In this document: piece after piece, positions 33,401-48,400 of the stretch
Position numbering within the stretch: the first letter of the stretch is position 1
Layout of the letters: each line of letters starts with the position of its first letter
Source of the DNA: Uloborus plumipes
Taxonomy: Eukaryota > Arthropoda > Arachnida > Araneae > Uloboridae
NCBI GenBank assembly: GCA_038373865.1
Contig: JAXGGA010002980.1
Span: 46,989 to 110,988, forward strand
Reading direction: 5' to 3'
Length of the DNA: 64,000 nt
The notes under the pieces: model-generated
The model's database searches: none
The model's input: the letters and a program-made list of their open reading frames with translations, nothing else
Told to the model about the DNA's origin: nothing
Program-made: the position numbers and the translations under genes

Positions 33401-36400
33401 GAATAGCTTCAAGATAGAATAAGGAAATTTTCAAATTGTATCGCAAAAGTTTGAGAGAAAACATGATTGTGAGCACTTCAATTGACAAAAGATTTCACTT
33501 TCTCTGATAATTAAGAAAACAAACTTACTTTAACACAACAAATTTTATCTTCCAAAATAAATAAAAGAAAAAGGAAAAAAAGCTTGTTATCAAGGACAAC
33601 TCCTTTTGCCACAAAATATAGAAAAAAGTAGTATATTTACTTACCAAAACTTCACATTCTTTCAAGGAATCAAAACCATCACGACCTTGATGCATGTACA
33701 TTTTGGTCGCTAGACGGTATTTCTAAAAGAAATTTAAAGAATTCATCTCTCACCAAAACAAACACAATCTAGAAAACACTAAAAAAACTGACAAAATTAA
33801 TAAGTGTTGAACATAATTTAAATAAATACTCAAGATACAATTCTCAAGTCTGAAAAATTAATTGAAAGAACTCATTAAATTTCTGATCCCAAGAAGGTAT
33901 TTTCTAGCATTTCGTTTGATAAAGTCTGAAAACAAAAGAATTTTTTATACTACACTCAAAGGTTTCTTGACAAAAACATCGTGACGTCAGCGTGACGTTC
34001 GCCTATGAAAAATGAGCTAGATAAAACGTCACAGCCTACTTGGCGAATTAGAGGAGGTCGCTGACTGCTTGTGAGCTTTTATTGGCTCCGCCCGTAGTGA
34101 CGTTCAGTGTCAAGTCAAGTTGCTGTCTAGTATAGCTTTATATTTTTCATATTTGGTAAAATTTTAGCTCAAGGGCCAATAAATGACAGTGGTCTAATTT
34201 TGATCCAGTTAACAAAGCAGTTTTGGTACAAATCATTCTGAAACATCCCTAGCTCAAGAAGTTTTTTTTTATTTTATTTTATTATAGATTATTCCAAACA
34301 ATCAATGTGCTATCATTAAAGTAATAAAGAAAAAAAAAGAGGAGTAAATAGTGTCTGTAATTTCTGACAAAGCATATAAAGATACTTCAAGTAGAGTAGT
34401 AGATCTGAAAACTATTACACATCACTTGAGCAATATTTTGGCAGTTATATAACATATCCAACCAGGAACATCCATCCATTGTAAGGAAATATGAAGTTAG
34501 ATCAAAAATAACACATTACAGGGGTAATTGTGAGTTCATGAAAAAATACCTGAAAGTTTTAACGAGAAAATGGGTGTGTGGGGGGGGCATTTTTTTTTAA
34601 ACCAAGGCCCCTATTACTTAAGCACACCTAATTTTATAGTTAGACAAACATAATAACTAATGAAAATTCAAAAAAGCAAAAAAAAAAAAAAAAACAATAC
34701 CGGAGGTGGGAAGATAAAAACATAATTAAAAATATTTTATTTTCGGTATTTTCGATCATGAAAATACCGGAAATCTGGTAAAATACCTGAAAACCGGAAC
34801 ACAATCACCCCTGACATTACACAAAACAAAAAAATCCGGTTTTGATAACATTGAATATCAGAATGCAAAAAAGTCAAAATTGGATAGTCTGATCCGATAA
34901 TGAACGCATCCCAGTGAATAAACAGTTTATATTCTTTTTCTCAGATAAGGTTCCAAAAGTTTCTTCTGAGATGAATTAGAAACAGTTATTTTAAGCTTTA
35001 CAATTCCAAAAAGGAAAGAAACCAGATAGCAATGAAAACATAACTAATAAATACAGTACAAAATAAGAGAAACATATAAAATAAATACAGAACCTGAAAA
35101 CTCTTCAATAAATCTTGGGTACCTGTAAAAGTGTGGGGGAGAAGGGAGAGAAAAATTGTTTTTTTTTTTTTAGAAAGAAGAAAAGGGGGGGGGGGGGAAT
35201 GCACATGTTCATTGAGTACAAATTTTGTAATGGTAGCAAGTTAGACACATCTTGCTGTACTCATTTTTATTCAGTACTAGAATAAAAATTAAGCAGAAGC
35301 ATAAAGGTTCTCCACCACGGCTTAAAAAAATAAATAACTACACACAGGGGTGCCCACAGGGGGGATTATGGCACAAGTTGCGCTATCAAAAATTTGGGGG
35401 GGGGGGGTGTAAACTAATTTATTTATTTAAGTTTTTTATTAATTTATTTTTTTGATTTAAATTATTTACTGATTTTTTTAAACAAAAATTATTCATTAAT
35501 TCATTTTTTTAATTTAAATCCTTGCTTTTATTTCTTTGTTATTTTCTTTATTTCTTTATTATTATTTCTTTATTATTATTTATTTATTTTATTTTATTAA
35601 TTTATTATTTCTTTTTTTTTTTGGGTGCGTGTGTGTGTGCTTGGAATGTCTGGAAGGGAAAAAGAGCAATTCTATTCTGCGTATAATTCGAACTTTTAAA
35701 AAATATATATATATAAAAAAATAATAGTTATAATTTAAAAAATAAATAATTAATATTTTAAAAAAAATATTTAAAAAATAAATAAAACAAAAAAAGAGGG
35801 GTAAAAATAAAAACAAAAAGCACAAGAGGGTTCTGAAAATTTTTGGGAGGGATTTGTGCCATTGAGCTTGAGGGGGGGGGGGGGGATGGGCACCCCTGAC
35901 TACACATACATAAACAAAAATGTTTTCAATGTTATCCCCCAAACGCTACAGTTTTTAATGTTATGAATGTCTAATTTTGAAACCATGCTTATGTATTCAT
36001 TAACAGGTCGACCTACCTCGAACAGAAAAAGTATACATACCTGATTCATATCTAAATATTCGTCACCTATTCTTATATAACGTGGATCGATACGACTCCC
36101 GGGAGGCTTCTTGGGATCAAATGCAAAACTGACACCGGACACCTGGGGGAAACGACCTTCTAGTTTTGGATATTGAGACACAGCATTTTCTAAAGCCAAG
36201 TAAATATTTTCGCCTGAAAGAATGATTAGTAAAATTTTCAATACGGAAAACTAACAAGATAGTTAACTAACATATAAATTTAAGTAATTCGGCACTCAGA
36301 AATCTAATAGAAACCAAGGAAATAAAGATTCCTATTCAGGGTGGCCACAGAAAGAACAAAATCTTTTTCCCAGACTTTTCCCTGATTTCTCCCTGTCCAA

Positions 36401-39400
36401 CTAAAATTTTCCCTGATTTCTCGTACGGCGCATTTTTTGTCCTCTTGAAGTACAATTTCTTCTCCTAATTGATACTTGGATCTTTCTGGCTCTTTAAACT
36501 CTTTTAAGTCACTGAAAGATAGCTCACTGGGAAGTTCAAGTAAATCTAGCTTCAAAAATTTCCAGTACAACCCCACAACTTTATGCTCATGAAAGGTGGC
36601 CTATAGTTGCATCTTTAAAACTCCAGTTTTGGATTTTTCCAACAAAAAGCCTCTCCTTCTTTACTTAGACATTGCCTAAGACACCATACAAAAGATTTAA
36701 GATTTCAGTTTTGAAAATTTCTTAGAGAGATTCTCCAATCTCTTTAATTTACACAAAGATGGCCTGAAACAGTTCACCCCCCCCCCCTATACATTTAAGT
36801 CACCAAGTACTAAAAGTCTTACCCCCCCCCCCTCCCTCCATTTTTAGTTTTAAACATTTCTTGGCAGAAAGTCTCTGAATCCCCTCTTTCTAAGTTTTTC
36901 AAAAGTAGCCTAAAATTTAGCTTTTCATGCTTTAGAGTTTTTTTTTGTTTTGTTTTGTTTTTTTTTTTTGGGGGGGGGGGTTACAACGGTCAAAACACTT
37001 CTCCTAAGTTCACCAAAGATTGCTTAACCTTTGCATTTTTAAGACTACAGTTCTGTAATTTTATCAAAAAAAAAAAAAAACCCCATTCCACTCTCCACAA
37101 GTTTTACATCACTAAAAACAGCCTAAATTTTTTAGGCTCCCGTCCCCTTTATGCTATTCAGTTTTTGTCTCCTTATCTTAAGAAAGATATTAATTTATTG
37201 GAAAGGGTACAAAGGAGGGTTACAATGTTAGTGAATGGATTTTCTAATTTAGACTATGATTCCAGACTTAGAATGCTTAACATGTATAGTCTTGAGCAAA
37301 AGAGAACCAGAGGGGACATGATTCAGTTGTTTAAATTTATCAAAATGAAAGATGTTATAGGGTTAAATTTTTGCACGGAAAGCAGGACAAGGAGTATTGT
37401 TATAAGCTGTTTAAATCTCAGGCTAACCTGGAAATTCGGAAAAATTACTATTTTAGCAGAGTAGTGGGAATTTGGAATAGTTTACCGGAAGAGGCGGTAA
37501 GGAGCAAGGGAGTAGATAGTTTTAAGAGAGCCATTGATCTTCTTGGCGTCTAGGACCAGCCCAGTCCAATTTGACAAGGACCAGCCCAGTTGGGCCCAGA
37601 GCCTGTTGCTGGTCGTCACATTTGTATTAACTCTCCATATTTAAAAAAAAACCTGCAATTAACTTTTTACATCTTTGTTTGCGAACAAATCATGACGGTT
37701 TTGGAAATTTTTCCAGTAAGTGTCTGAGATGTCTTTAGATTATCAAAGATGTAATTGTTTTTAATACTTTAGAGTTGAAAAATTACGGGACTGATAGTTC
37801 TGATTTAATTTTCCCCTGATTTGTTCCAATCCCGCCACCCCCCAAGATTATTCCTGATGTTTTTCAAGAACTTTTCAAAATCCCTGATAATTCCAGGTTT
37901 TCCCTGTTTTCTAGGTTTGTGGCCACACTGCTATTCTTACTTTTTTGAATTTAAAAAACAAACAAATAAAACTAGGTTGGGAAAAAAATAATTAAAAAGG
38001 GGATAAGTTTCTCTTCTCTTTTTTCTTATGACGGATAGTGGACATTCTTCGCAACAGTTAAAAAATTATCCTGAACTTAGAGTAAAACCAAGAACATTTT
38101 ACCACATTTTTTAGGAAATAAATGTTACAAAAAGTAGAAAAATAAAATAGCCATGCTCCCATAATGATCAGCTATGTACAATTTTTAATTTTGAAAATAT
38201 TTCATTTTTGCAATCAGGATCGTTTTATTGTAGATTTCACAAAAATTCCCTTTTGGAGGAAATTTTGTTTTTTTGAAAGAAAAATGAGATAGGGTTGGTT
38301 CAGGTAAGTAGGCCACTGGGATAAGTGGGCCACCCCCCTTAAAACTGAAATACGCATATGGTTTTTATACTTTTTATACTCATCATGTTTTATTGTATCA
38401 CAGTGATTGGTTTTGCATCTATTTGAGTTTCATAGCATTTTTTTAGATCAGATAACTTATGTCAAAAAAAAATTTAAAAAAAAATTTTTTGCGAGTTCAA
38501 GCAACATTTTTCAAAGAAGTGTTTCGCGGTTAGTTTTTATTACTTTCTTCTAAGATCATTAAGTTTTCTCGTAGAGTTTAACATGAAGTACACAATGCAA
38601 TAGGAACTTTTAAGCAAAGTATTATTAGTAGGTGTTTTAGGGGAGGGGTCCCACTTACCCAGTAGTTTTTCCCTATTAGGGTAAGTGGGCTCCCTCACTA
38701 TGGTGTAAGTGGACCCCTTCATAATAATGATGATTTCAAAATTAAGGGCAGCTTTGATGAAGCAATTTCTATGACAGGGGTGATTGTGAGTTCATGAAAA
38801 AATACCTGAAAGTTTTGAAGAGATGTGTGTGGGAGGGGGGGGGGGTGCTTTTTCAAAAAACCAAGGCTCCTATTATTTAAGCACACCTAATTTTATAATT
38901 ATGCATATTTAATAATAAACTAGCTTAATACCCGGCGTTGCCCGGGTGCTTATTAATACAACATAGCATTCAGACAAAAAAAGGGTGAAAATGTGCTTTA
39001 GGTCCCCTGCTTGGCGCAATTTTAAAAATCGCCAAGCGATTGGCGCATTCTAAATTCGCTCCTGAAAGGCTTTCGTAGGTTTAAGGTTGCCATACAAAAG
39101 CAAGTTGGCTGGTAAAATTGCAGGGTTACCATGTTTTGTGCAGTTAACGCCAATTTGGCGAATAAGGGGACCTAAAGCACAGATTAACGAAAAAAAGTTT
39201 GAAAGACTTCTATTCATATGGGTATAAAATAATTTGCATCAATCTGTCTCTTAGGTACAAACTTTGAAAAAAACTAAAATATTACAGAAAGTTAAACGTT
39301 TACAGAAAAATAGTCTTATCAAAAGGTGAAAATTAAAGATAGATGTTGTCTGTGCTTTGCCGCGTCTACTGGCATGAAATGTATGCACATGGAAGTGAAA

Positions 39401-42400
39401 AAATTGAATCAATTTCACCCGCCAAATTTAAAATATTAACTTTTCTCTATTAATTGTTCCCACCTACAAAGTAAAAATTATTATAACTCAGAAATAAATC
39501 TATTTCTCGTTCTGAAGGCTTATCTCCATTACAGACGCAACTGTCGTCGCATTGCAAATTTGAAATTCAAATCCGTGGTTCTTTTTATAAAGTCCACATG
39601 AATTATGATTGTTTTTTACTTATTTCAATGCTAAAAGGAAATAGGTGAGCCTTAAATTGAAAATTCATTACTTTAATCGTAATCATTGTTGGAAAATACT
39701 CATATTTAAAAATCTTAAATTTCATCAATTTGAATGCTAAAAGGTCTATCTCGATTACAATATAGGCTAGATTCCTATAAAAGGGTCATTTTTTGACAAA
39801 AAATTTAAATTTGAGATTTTTAGTTTTTTTTTTAATTTCAAGACCCCGCCTATGAGAATTCTAGGGCATCAAGGAACCTCTGTGTCAAGTTTGATGAAAA
39901 TCTGACGCAAACTGTGGATTTGTATAGAGAACAAGTATACATACACTCATTTTTATAGATATAGATTGTCTTTCACAAACAAACAAGACACATTTAATAC
40001 ATTCGAATAGTTTCAAATAGTTTCTAGTCAAAAACAATAGAATGGCATCTTAACATTTTTGCTCGATGAATATTATTAGTAATTATCGGAAAATCACCAA
40101 AAGTTCGAAAAATAAAAAAAATATACCGAATGTGGGAAGACAAAAGTATAATTAAAAATATTTTATTTCTGGTATTTTTGACCATGAAAATACCAGAATC
40201 GATCATGAAAATACCGGAAATCCGGTAAAATACCGGAACACAATCACCCCTGCTATGATAAATTGAAAGATAATTATGGAGACCTAGAAGAAATTGATAG
40301 TTCAGCTACAAAAACTGCAAAAGCTGGTAACTATCTATTTGAAACTTGCATCAAAGAAAACCATGAAGGTCTACTTATAAAATCTGATACAAATGTAAAT
40401 AATGCTACAAAATCAGATAGAAAGAACAGAAATAGCTACATTTTTTATTGGTTTGATGTAGGTGATGTTAGAATTATAACTGAGGATGAAATGATAATGT
40501 TTCTCCCTCAAAAAACTTCAGACGCTGTCATAAAGTGTTTAAATTTTTTTTCAACCTATAATTTTTTTTCTTCTATTTGACCAAAATTGATCTTAATCGA
40601 CTCTTATGTTTATTCAACACTAATTTGTAATATGTAAAAGCAAATATGTAATATGTAATATGTAAAAGCAATGTAATATGTATAATAAAAGCATATGTAA
40701 TATGTAAAAGCAAAAAATATGCCTAACGGCTTTTGATGAATTTCAGACACAATTGTTTTGTATTCTGCTTTATAATTTTCTGTCATACACATTTAAATGT
40801 AAGTAGATATCTCGTTAATGGATACCATTTACAAAAAAATATTTCCTACTAAATTTTTACATACTTTATCAGTTAGGACCCGTAAAACCCTTTTTTAGAT
40901 ATTCTCACTTTAAATATAAATAAATGAGGGGTGGCCCACTTACCCCTTCCTGGGGGTAAGTGGGTCCCCACGCCATTTTGTAAAGAATAAGATAGTTAGA
41001 AATATTTAAAGCATTTTTTAAAGAAATAATGCTGAACTTGTGTTTATCAATAATGTCCAAGATAAAATAAGTCAAAAAATGTAAGCTGTTTTGCTTTAGA
41101 ACTTTTGTATAAGGCTTTAAAAACAAACTGTTCTAAAAAGGGGGACCACTTACCCTAACCAACCCTATATTTAATTCATTACGCATTTCTTGAGAAGGGA
41201 TCAAAAATCGACAGCTATATGAAGGCACAAAATAGAAAGTGTTTCAGAAGAATAAGAAAGGAGTTTGAAAAAGCAGCCTTAAGTGCGACAAATCGATCTA
41301 GAAAAAGCGCCCACCTGGCGCGTTGAGCACAATCATGGGGTCCATCATGGGCAGCAAGTTGACCAGGTCCCTGAGCGTGAAATCTCCCTTGGGCAGAATG
41401 CGGTCGGCACGGAGGGTCCCGGAGTTGAGGAGGGCCAGGTCGGAATGCGTGGAGGACAGCATCACATCCGCCACGAAATTGCCTGGGAATGAAATGCAAA
41501 ATGTCAGTGAGAAATAAAAATTAAAAAAAAAATGCAAGGGTCATTCCATGGTAACTCAGGTTACATTTGATACACTTGTGCCTGGTTTAACACTTATTCT
41601 AATGAAACAAAAATGTTTTGGAAAGGTTATTGAATTTTTTTTTTATTTTAAACTACTTTTAACTTATTTTAGAAATGCAAAATATGTTAATACATACAAT
41701 AATTATTAACCAATAAATTAATTTCTTTTGGTAACTCGGGTTACCTAAAACAGACATCTGACATACTTAGTCCACTAAGAACTTGAAATTCTGCTCTTGT
41801 TAAAATTGTTGCTTGATACAAAGTATTGTGCATAAATCTATAGATTCTAAGCTACTTTAAAACTTACATTTGAATGTAAGCAACTACATAGAGTTTTTTT
41901 CATTAATTATTCACTCAGTAACTCAGGTTACAAATCGTTGGTAACTCAGGTTACACATCACAAACATTCTTTCAATATTACTTTTTTTCCCAATAATTAA
42001 TTTAAGCTATCTGAAAAAAAAACACTGTTGCCAATAAAATTTAACATATTTTTGACAAAATCAAATAAAAATTATCCCAAAAAAATAGTTTTGAAAAATG
42101 ACTTGCATGTCCTACTTTCTATGAAATGACCCGCAAACATTTTCTTACATGATCTTTTACAAATTTTTCAGTTTTAAGGGGACCAGGTAAGGCAATTCAA
42201 TAAAAATTTTGATTTTTCCTTATTTATATCATTGAAAAATTTTATCTTTCCAACCATACATCACACTTGTTTACCAAAAGAATTTGTCTTATTCAAGTTA
42301 GTTGTGGGTTGGCAACTACTTTTCCTTGTTGCTGCAACACGAACGTTGAGAACATCATACAATAAATGGTCCTGAATTTAAACAAACAATTGAAAGATTG

Positions 42401-45400
42401 CTAATAATTAAAACTGAATGCCACCTAATTGTTGTCAGTTGATTTAGAGATTAGCCAATTGGAACTTATTAAAGGGGTCTAGGGGTTCTCATAAGCGGTG
42501 AGTACTTACGCCAGTAAGTAGCATTCTGTCACTAGAATGGCATAATAATGACAATATGTTCAGTAAGACAAATTACCTATATTTGTTTCCTGAGTTCTAA
42601 TGCTTGAAAAGCGGGCGTCTAGATCTGTCGAAAAATGACCTAGAACTTCATCCATCTTCCCCGCAACAATATCTGTAAAAAAACTAAGTTACTCTCGACA
42701 TTTTTGGCACTGAAAGCAAGGTCATTACTGAAAGAGCACTAATTTCAAAGAATTTTTACTTAAAAAACTACAATAAAATCAAAACATGAATTAGTTTTTG
42801 ACAAATTAAAAGTTTTCCCAATCGTCTGAAAGTTACAATTCTGCATTAATTTTAGTTTTCCTTTTCATTTTTATTCATTTTCCGATTAAAATTACCAATT
42901 CATGGTTTTGACATCAGCCGTTGCATATTTTTCAGTGTATTATTATGTTACTATGCTGCAAACTTTTTTGCTCGGGCGAGAGGTACTTTTGAAAAAAAGA
43001 AACGCACAATAAATGATTTGTGAATAGAATAGTATTTCTGTTATAAAAATGTGATTTCATTTCAAAGTAGCAACCGAACAAATTGAGTTATTTTCTTAAC
43101 GAACTTGAATGCATCTATAGATCGAAAATTTGGCAACTTTTTTTCAGTTATATGTTTTTGGACGGTTTCTATGGTGAAAAAAATTTTAGACAAAAGTTTA
43201 TCTTTGCTACAATTGCATGGAAAAAATAGCATCATTCTCCTTTGTTGAAGTTTGGTTAATTATTTTTTTTAAGATTCTTGAAGTTCTTGAGTAAATTTCA
43301 AATTTTTCAGGACAAAAAATAGGGCTTAATTTCCAACAACTTTTCATGCAAAAACCAATGTTGCATAATTATTTTTGTATTAGGTATCAGACTAAAATGG
43401 AAAAACTCTGTGACAGCAAAAACTTATTTTAATGCTTAGTCATGTGATTGGTTGGACCAATCACAAAGACCCCTGCTTACTCCGTATGCCCTCTCAGAAC
43501 GAAAGTGAGGTTGGTAAGCTGTTTTCTTGATGCTTCAATAAAATCACAAAAAATATAAGTCATTAGGGTCATTCCATCGTGACTAACGTAACATTCAGAG
43601 CTGATTTTGTAACTTTTTCCTTGTAACTTAAAGGATAAAAAATATTCTTTAGTTATGCTGGTGGATTTACAATGTACATGGTATCTATGTATCCTTTCTG
43701 CTAAGAATTTTAATTAAAATTAATGACAGTAGATATTTTTTCAACCAAAATAGCAGTGTGACTAACATAACATTTTTGTAACCCTGAAAATGAATGCTCA
43801 TGTTGTGAGGTACACATTTCTCAAAGTTAAGCAAGTGTTAAATATTGAATGATATGTTTGAAAAATGTGTAAAGTTGGCTTTTAAAAACATAAAACACAT
43901 TTATTAAATCTTAATTTTTTTTAGTCTTAATTGTCACTTTTACTCAAGATGGAGTGTGACTAACGTAACCATTGACGAACAAGCAGTAAACACACTACAA
44001 ACTACTTATTATGGCTAATATCAGTGATAATTACAATACTTTTTCAATTTTAATTAACTTCTTATGTTGTATAATTTTTATTTATTTATTTATTTTTCTT
44101 TTCTTTATTTTCTTTTTTTTTTTTTTTTTATACTTTTTTCACTTTGGTATTTTTCTTTCTTCAGCTGAGGTTGACATTTCCATGGTTGACCCATATAACC
44201 TCTTTTCGGACTCCTCACTGAAAACTACTTTTTTTTTTATCATTCCTTATTCTTATTAGCTGGTTTCCTATTGGAAATTGGTTAAATAGGAAACCAGCTA
44301 ATAAGAATAAGAAATGATAAAAAGGTTTAGTGAGGAGTCTGAAAAGAGGTTATCTATATATAGATCGCTGGGCAGTAACCGGTTAAAAATAAAATTATTT
44401 AGTGAAACATTACTTATTAACCATCTCTCAGAAATCGTGCATTTACAGTCCTTCATTTAAACTATAAAGTTTTTGAAAGATTATTTTCATTCCTTTACTT
44501 GAGTTAGTATACAGTAAAAGTTAGGTTAAGCCTTTATTAATTAATTTAAATTTCATATTCCAAAAAAAATCACAAAAAATGTTCACCATTTAACTTAAAG
44601 TTTATTAACATTAACCCATTTATACCCAGTAGCCTAAAAAAGGGACGCTGGTTAGTTACTGCATACAAAAACCTGTAATGGTATATCATTTTACTAAAGC
44701 TGTTTTTCAAAATTTAAATATCTTTAAATAATTCTTGAGAAAACCAGTTAGAGCCACTATTTGGACATCAGAGTTTATTTATTGACAGCTATTTTCAGAC
44801 ATATCAGTCAAGCAACGAGAGCCAGCACGGGTAGCCACAGAGAGTAAGTTTTTTTTGCGAACTTAATTTTCATAAAATAAAACTATTTTAAAATTATTTG
44901 CTTAAAATTAATCACAGATGCCTTCTGTAATGTTACTTTGCAAAAGTAAAGTCAAGTAAGGTCGTATTTTACTCACATATCTGCAAAATATCCCATAAAC
45001 AGGACGTTAAATAACTTAATAAATATGGCAACGGCGAACTATTTTAAGCCTAAAATGCATGTAAACCATTCCAAGTAAGAGTTTTAAGCAGATAAAAATT
45101 GAAAAAAAATGTTTAAAAAAAACTTGGACATAAATGGGTTAATCCTACATAAAGCAATAAAATAAAACTCAGAAGCTATCCACTACAATATGAATAAAGT
45201 AGATAATTCCCTTACCTCGATAAACAGAAAGTTGCTCTTTAAGTTCTTCATCCTCACTAAACTTTGAGGTAACTTCGATTTTTTCAATAGAAATCTCAGC
45301 CGGATGCAGGTTGAAATTTAAAGTTATTTTTGAAAATTCCCTAAAATCTGTGCCACTTTTCACGATCATCTTGCCGTTGACCTGCAGTTTCAAAAAATAA

Positions 45401-48400
45401 AAAAAATTATTATTAATCATCATAATATGCTTCAAAGCAATGTTAGAAATAAGTGAATGGGTGTTTAGTTTATGCCCCAACCAAATATTTGATTTTAATA
45501 TGAAATTAAAAAGCAATGTGAAAAAATTTAACACCCAAAATCAATTATTTTGTTGGATCATTTCTATGTAAACTTGGTGCAAACATGACACCGATTGAGG
45601 TTAAAGAAGAGAAAAAAATGTCTTCATTTTTTTAAATGAATTTTGAGGAATGCACTAATTTTTCTTCTTAAAATATAATTAATAGTCCGCACACAAAAAT
45701 TGTGACTGCAAATCCTGTCAAAATTCTTCAGTAAAAAACATTTCACAATAACGAACCCCCTCACAAAATCAAAAGCATTCAGTGGCATAACAAACATTTC
45801 CTTAACCCATTAATGCCTAGCGTCCCTTTTTAGGGACGGTCCAAAAAAGGGTCTGAATTTCCCCAAAATGAACATTTCAACCAAATAATAGTGTTCAGTT
45901 AGTACCTTGGTATTGTTTCAATTCGTTATTAACAGATTTCAGCACATAACCATTGTAAAGTGTTTTCTGCAGCAGTTTTAATATGATCTTTATCAAAAAT
46001 GACATCGTTCACAATCTCAAGAAAAAAAGCCAAGTTTTCAAAGTTATTCCCAGCTTCGCAGTTTATGTTAATTGCTGATTTTATTTCTTCTTATAAAATG
46101 TCTTTTTAAATATTATATCATAGGCAGAAAATTTTTTTAGTGAAACAAGTATGTACCCTCTGGGGTCTATCGTAACTTTTAAGGGACAATGTTTCTTTCC
46201 TTAATAAAAAAAATATTTTTTACATGATATTTTTTTAATTATTTTTCCTGTCCATTAAACACTGTTTGCAACCAGTATACAAAATATCTTTGGAAAAAAA
46301 ATGTCAGGCATTAATGGGTTAAATGTTTAATTTCTGAACTCTGTTTATCTGTCAAATTTTTCACTTAAAAAGTTGCTAAGTGAACTTTATTAACACATTT
46401 TTACGAAAATGATTTGAAGAAATTTCATTTGAAAACATTTTTAACAAATTGAGCCCACAAAAAAAAATCTAAATAACTTCACAGCCAAAAATTGCATGAT
46501 ACCAATACTCCCCAGGCTTTGATAAACTAGATGCTACTTGCAGATGAAACAATGCTCCCAATGAAACCATGTATTAAAAACTGCGCCATCAAAAAAGTGG
46601 AAATGAACAGCTGCCAACATAACGGAAAAAAATTTTTTTGCTTTCTCTATTTCAATACTCAAGAAATCCTAAGGATCACCGGTAGTCTTTGAGTACCATA
46701 TGAAAATCACTAAAGGGTCATTCCATAGTGACTAACGCAACATTCAGATCTGATTTTGTAACTGTTTTTGCTTGTAACTGAAAGGATAAAAAATATTTTT
46801 TAAGTTATGTTGGTGGATTTACAATGTACATAGTATCTATGTATCATTTCTGCTAAGAATTCAAAACAAAATTACTGACAGTAGATGTTTTTTCAACCAA
46901 AATAGCAGCGTGACTAACGTAACATTTTTGCAACCCTGAAAATCAATGCTGATGTTGTGAGGCAAAAATTTCTCAAAGTTAAGCAAGTGTTAAAAATTGA
47001 ATGATGTGTTTGAAAAATGCGTAAAGTTGGCTTTTAAAAACATAAAACACATTTATTAAATCTTATTTTTTTTTTTAAAGTCTCAAGTGTCACTTTTACT
47101 CAAGATGGCGTGTGTCTAACGTAACCATTGAAAAACAAGCAGTAAACACATTACAAACTATTTATTATGGCTAATCTCAGTGATAATTACAATTTTTTCA
47201 AGTTTTTTTTTCTTCTTTTGTTTTTTATTTACTTTTTTTTTTAAATACTTTTTTCACTTTGGTATTTTTTTTTCTATGGCTGAGGTTAACATTTCTATGG
47301 AATGACCCTAAATTTATGAAACTTATTCAGTTGTGTGTGTGAGTCTTGATAACTGAAAGTCCCAAGGGCAATGGCATACTCAGAGGGTGGGCTGATAGGG
47401 CTGCAGCTCCCTCCGAAATTTTCCCAACAAATTTTGAAAATTGAAGCTGAAATTGTTTATTTATTTATTTTTATTCATTTTTTTATATATATATTTTTTT
47501 CTTGCTAAATTAAGACTTGAGGGTTTTTTTTTTTTTTTTTTTTTTTGAAAAGAAATATGGGGCAAAATTAAAAGAAAGGAGAAAATAAGTGAATTCCTTC
47601 TCAACTTTTTTTTTTAATCTGTCTATTTTACTGTATGTTACCTGTATGGTCATCTAAAATTCAATTAATTCTGTTGGCATTTATTCCAAAAATGTTTCAG
47701 AAACACCGATTAATAATGATTGTTCATTTATCTAATTCTGTTAAATAAATTTTCAACAAATGTGTGATTGAAACCCAATATTAGGAATATGGTAAAATAA
47801 ATGGCGAAACTAATGTTATTAAAGCTCAAATTTGCAAAAATATTGCATGCACTTATTTAAGGAACACCTTCTTCAATAAAGAAAAGTTTTCAAATTTCAA
47901 TTTTAGCATTTTCTATTTTCATCAAAAACAAGAATTATATCTATAAAAAATATTTTTTAACGATGTATTTTTGTCATCATTGATATAAGAAATTCGAAAC
48001 ACTTTCTTTTCTTCTATATTTTGTGAGGTGCCCTGCCCCCCCCCCCCCCGAAAGGATTTGTCTGTGTATGCCACTGCTAAAGGGCCTAGCTAAAAGCTTC
48101 ATGTTATTCATAGTTCTCATAGTCTTCTCCAGAGTTTTTGACTCAATGAAAATTTTGTAAGTAATATTCGAGTTTTATTTATTTATTTAAACTCCACCAG
48201 TCACCACTGTACCTAATATGATGAGGGTTTAACCGGATGTGTTGGCTAAGAGGAAAGAAAAAGTAACGAACGACCAAGCGCCCGCTAGGAAACTTACATT
48301 ATAACTGGATATAAATTTACATAAAATAATGTACAAATTACTTGGAAAAGAAATAATAAAAAAGGAAAAAACAATTTTGACATATGCAGAAAAAGGCAAA

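Larger units (their letters stand above)
38291..41166. mobile_element. Iterated-word element with AGGGTTGGTT ends
   Basis: The left end AGGGTTGGTTCAGGTAAGT and the inverted right end AGGGTTGGTTAGGGTAAGT match. If TA is the duplicated target, the element is 38292-41165. The word GGTAAGTGGGCC or its inverse recurs about eight times: near 38303, 38322, 38646, 38677, 38703, 40930, 40953 and 41145. It is interrupted by the element at 38775-40252. A possible coding remnant lies at 40263-40580. Confidence 0.75.

Noticed and set aside
33980..34120. Cluster of TGACGT / TGACGTCA sites as a possible promoter or enhancer
   Set aside because: Deep within an intron of a gene reading the other way, with no other promoter feature; short motifs are weak evidence.
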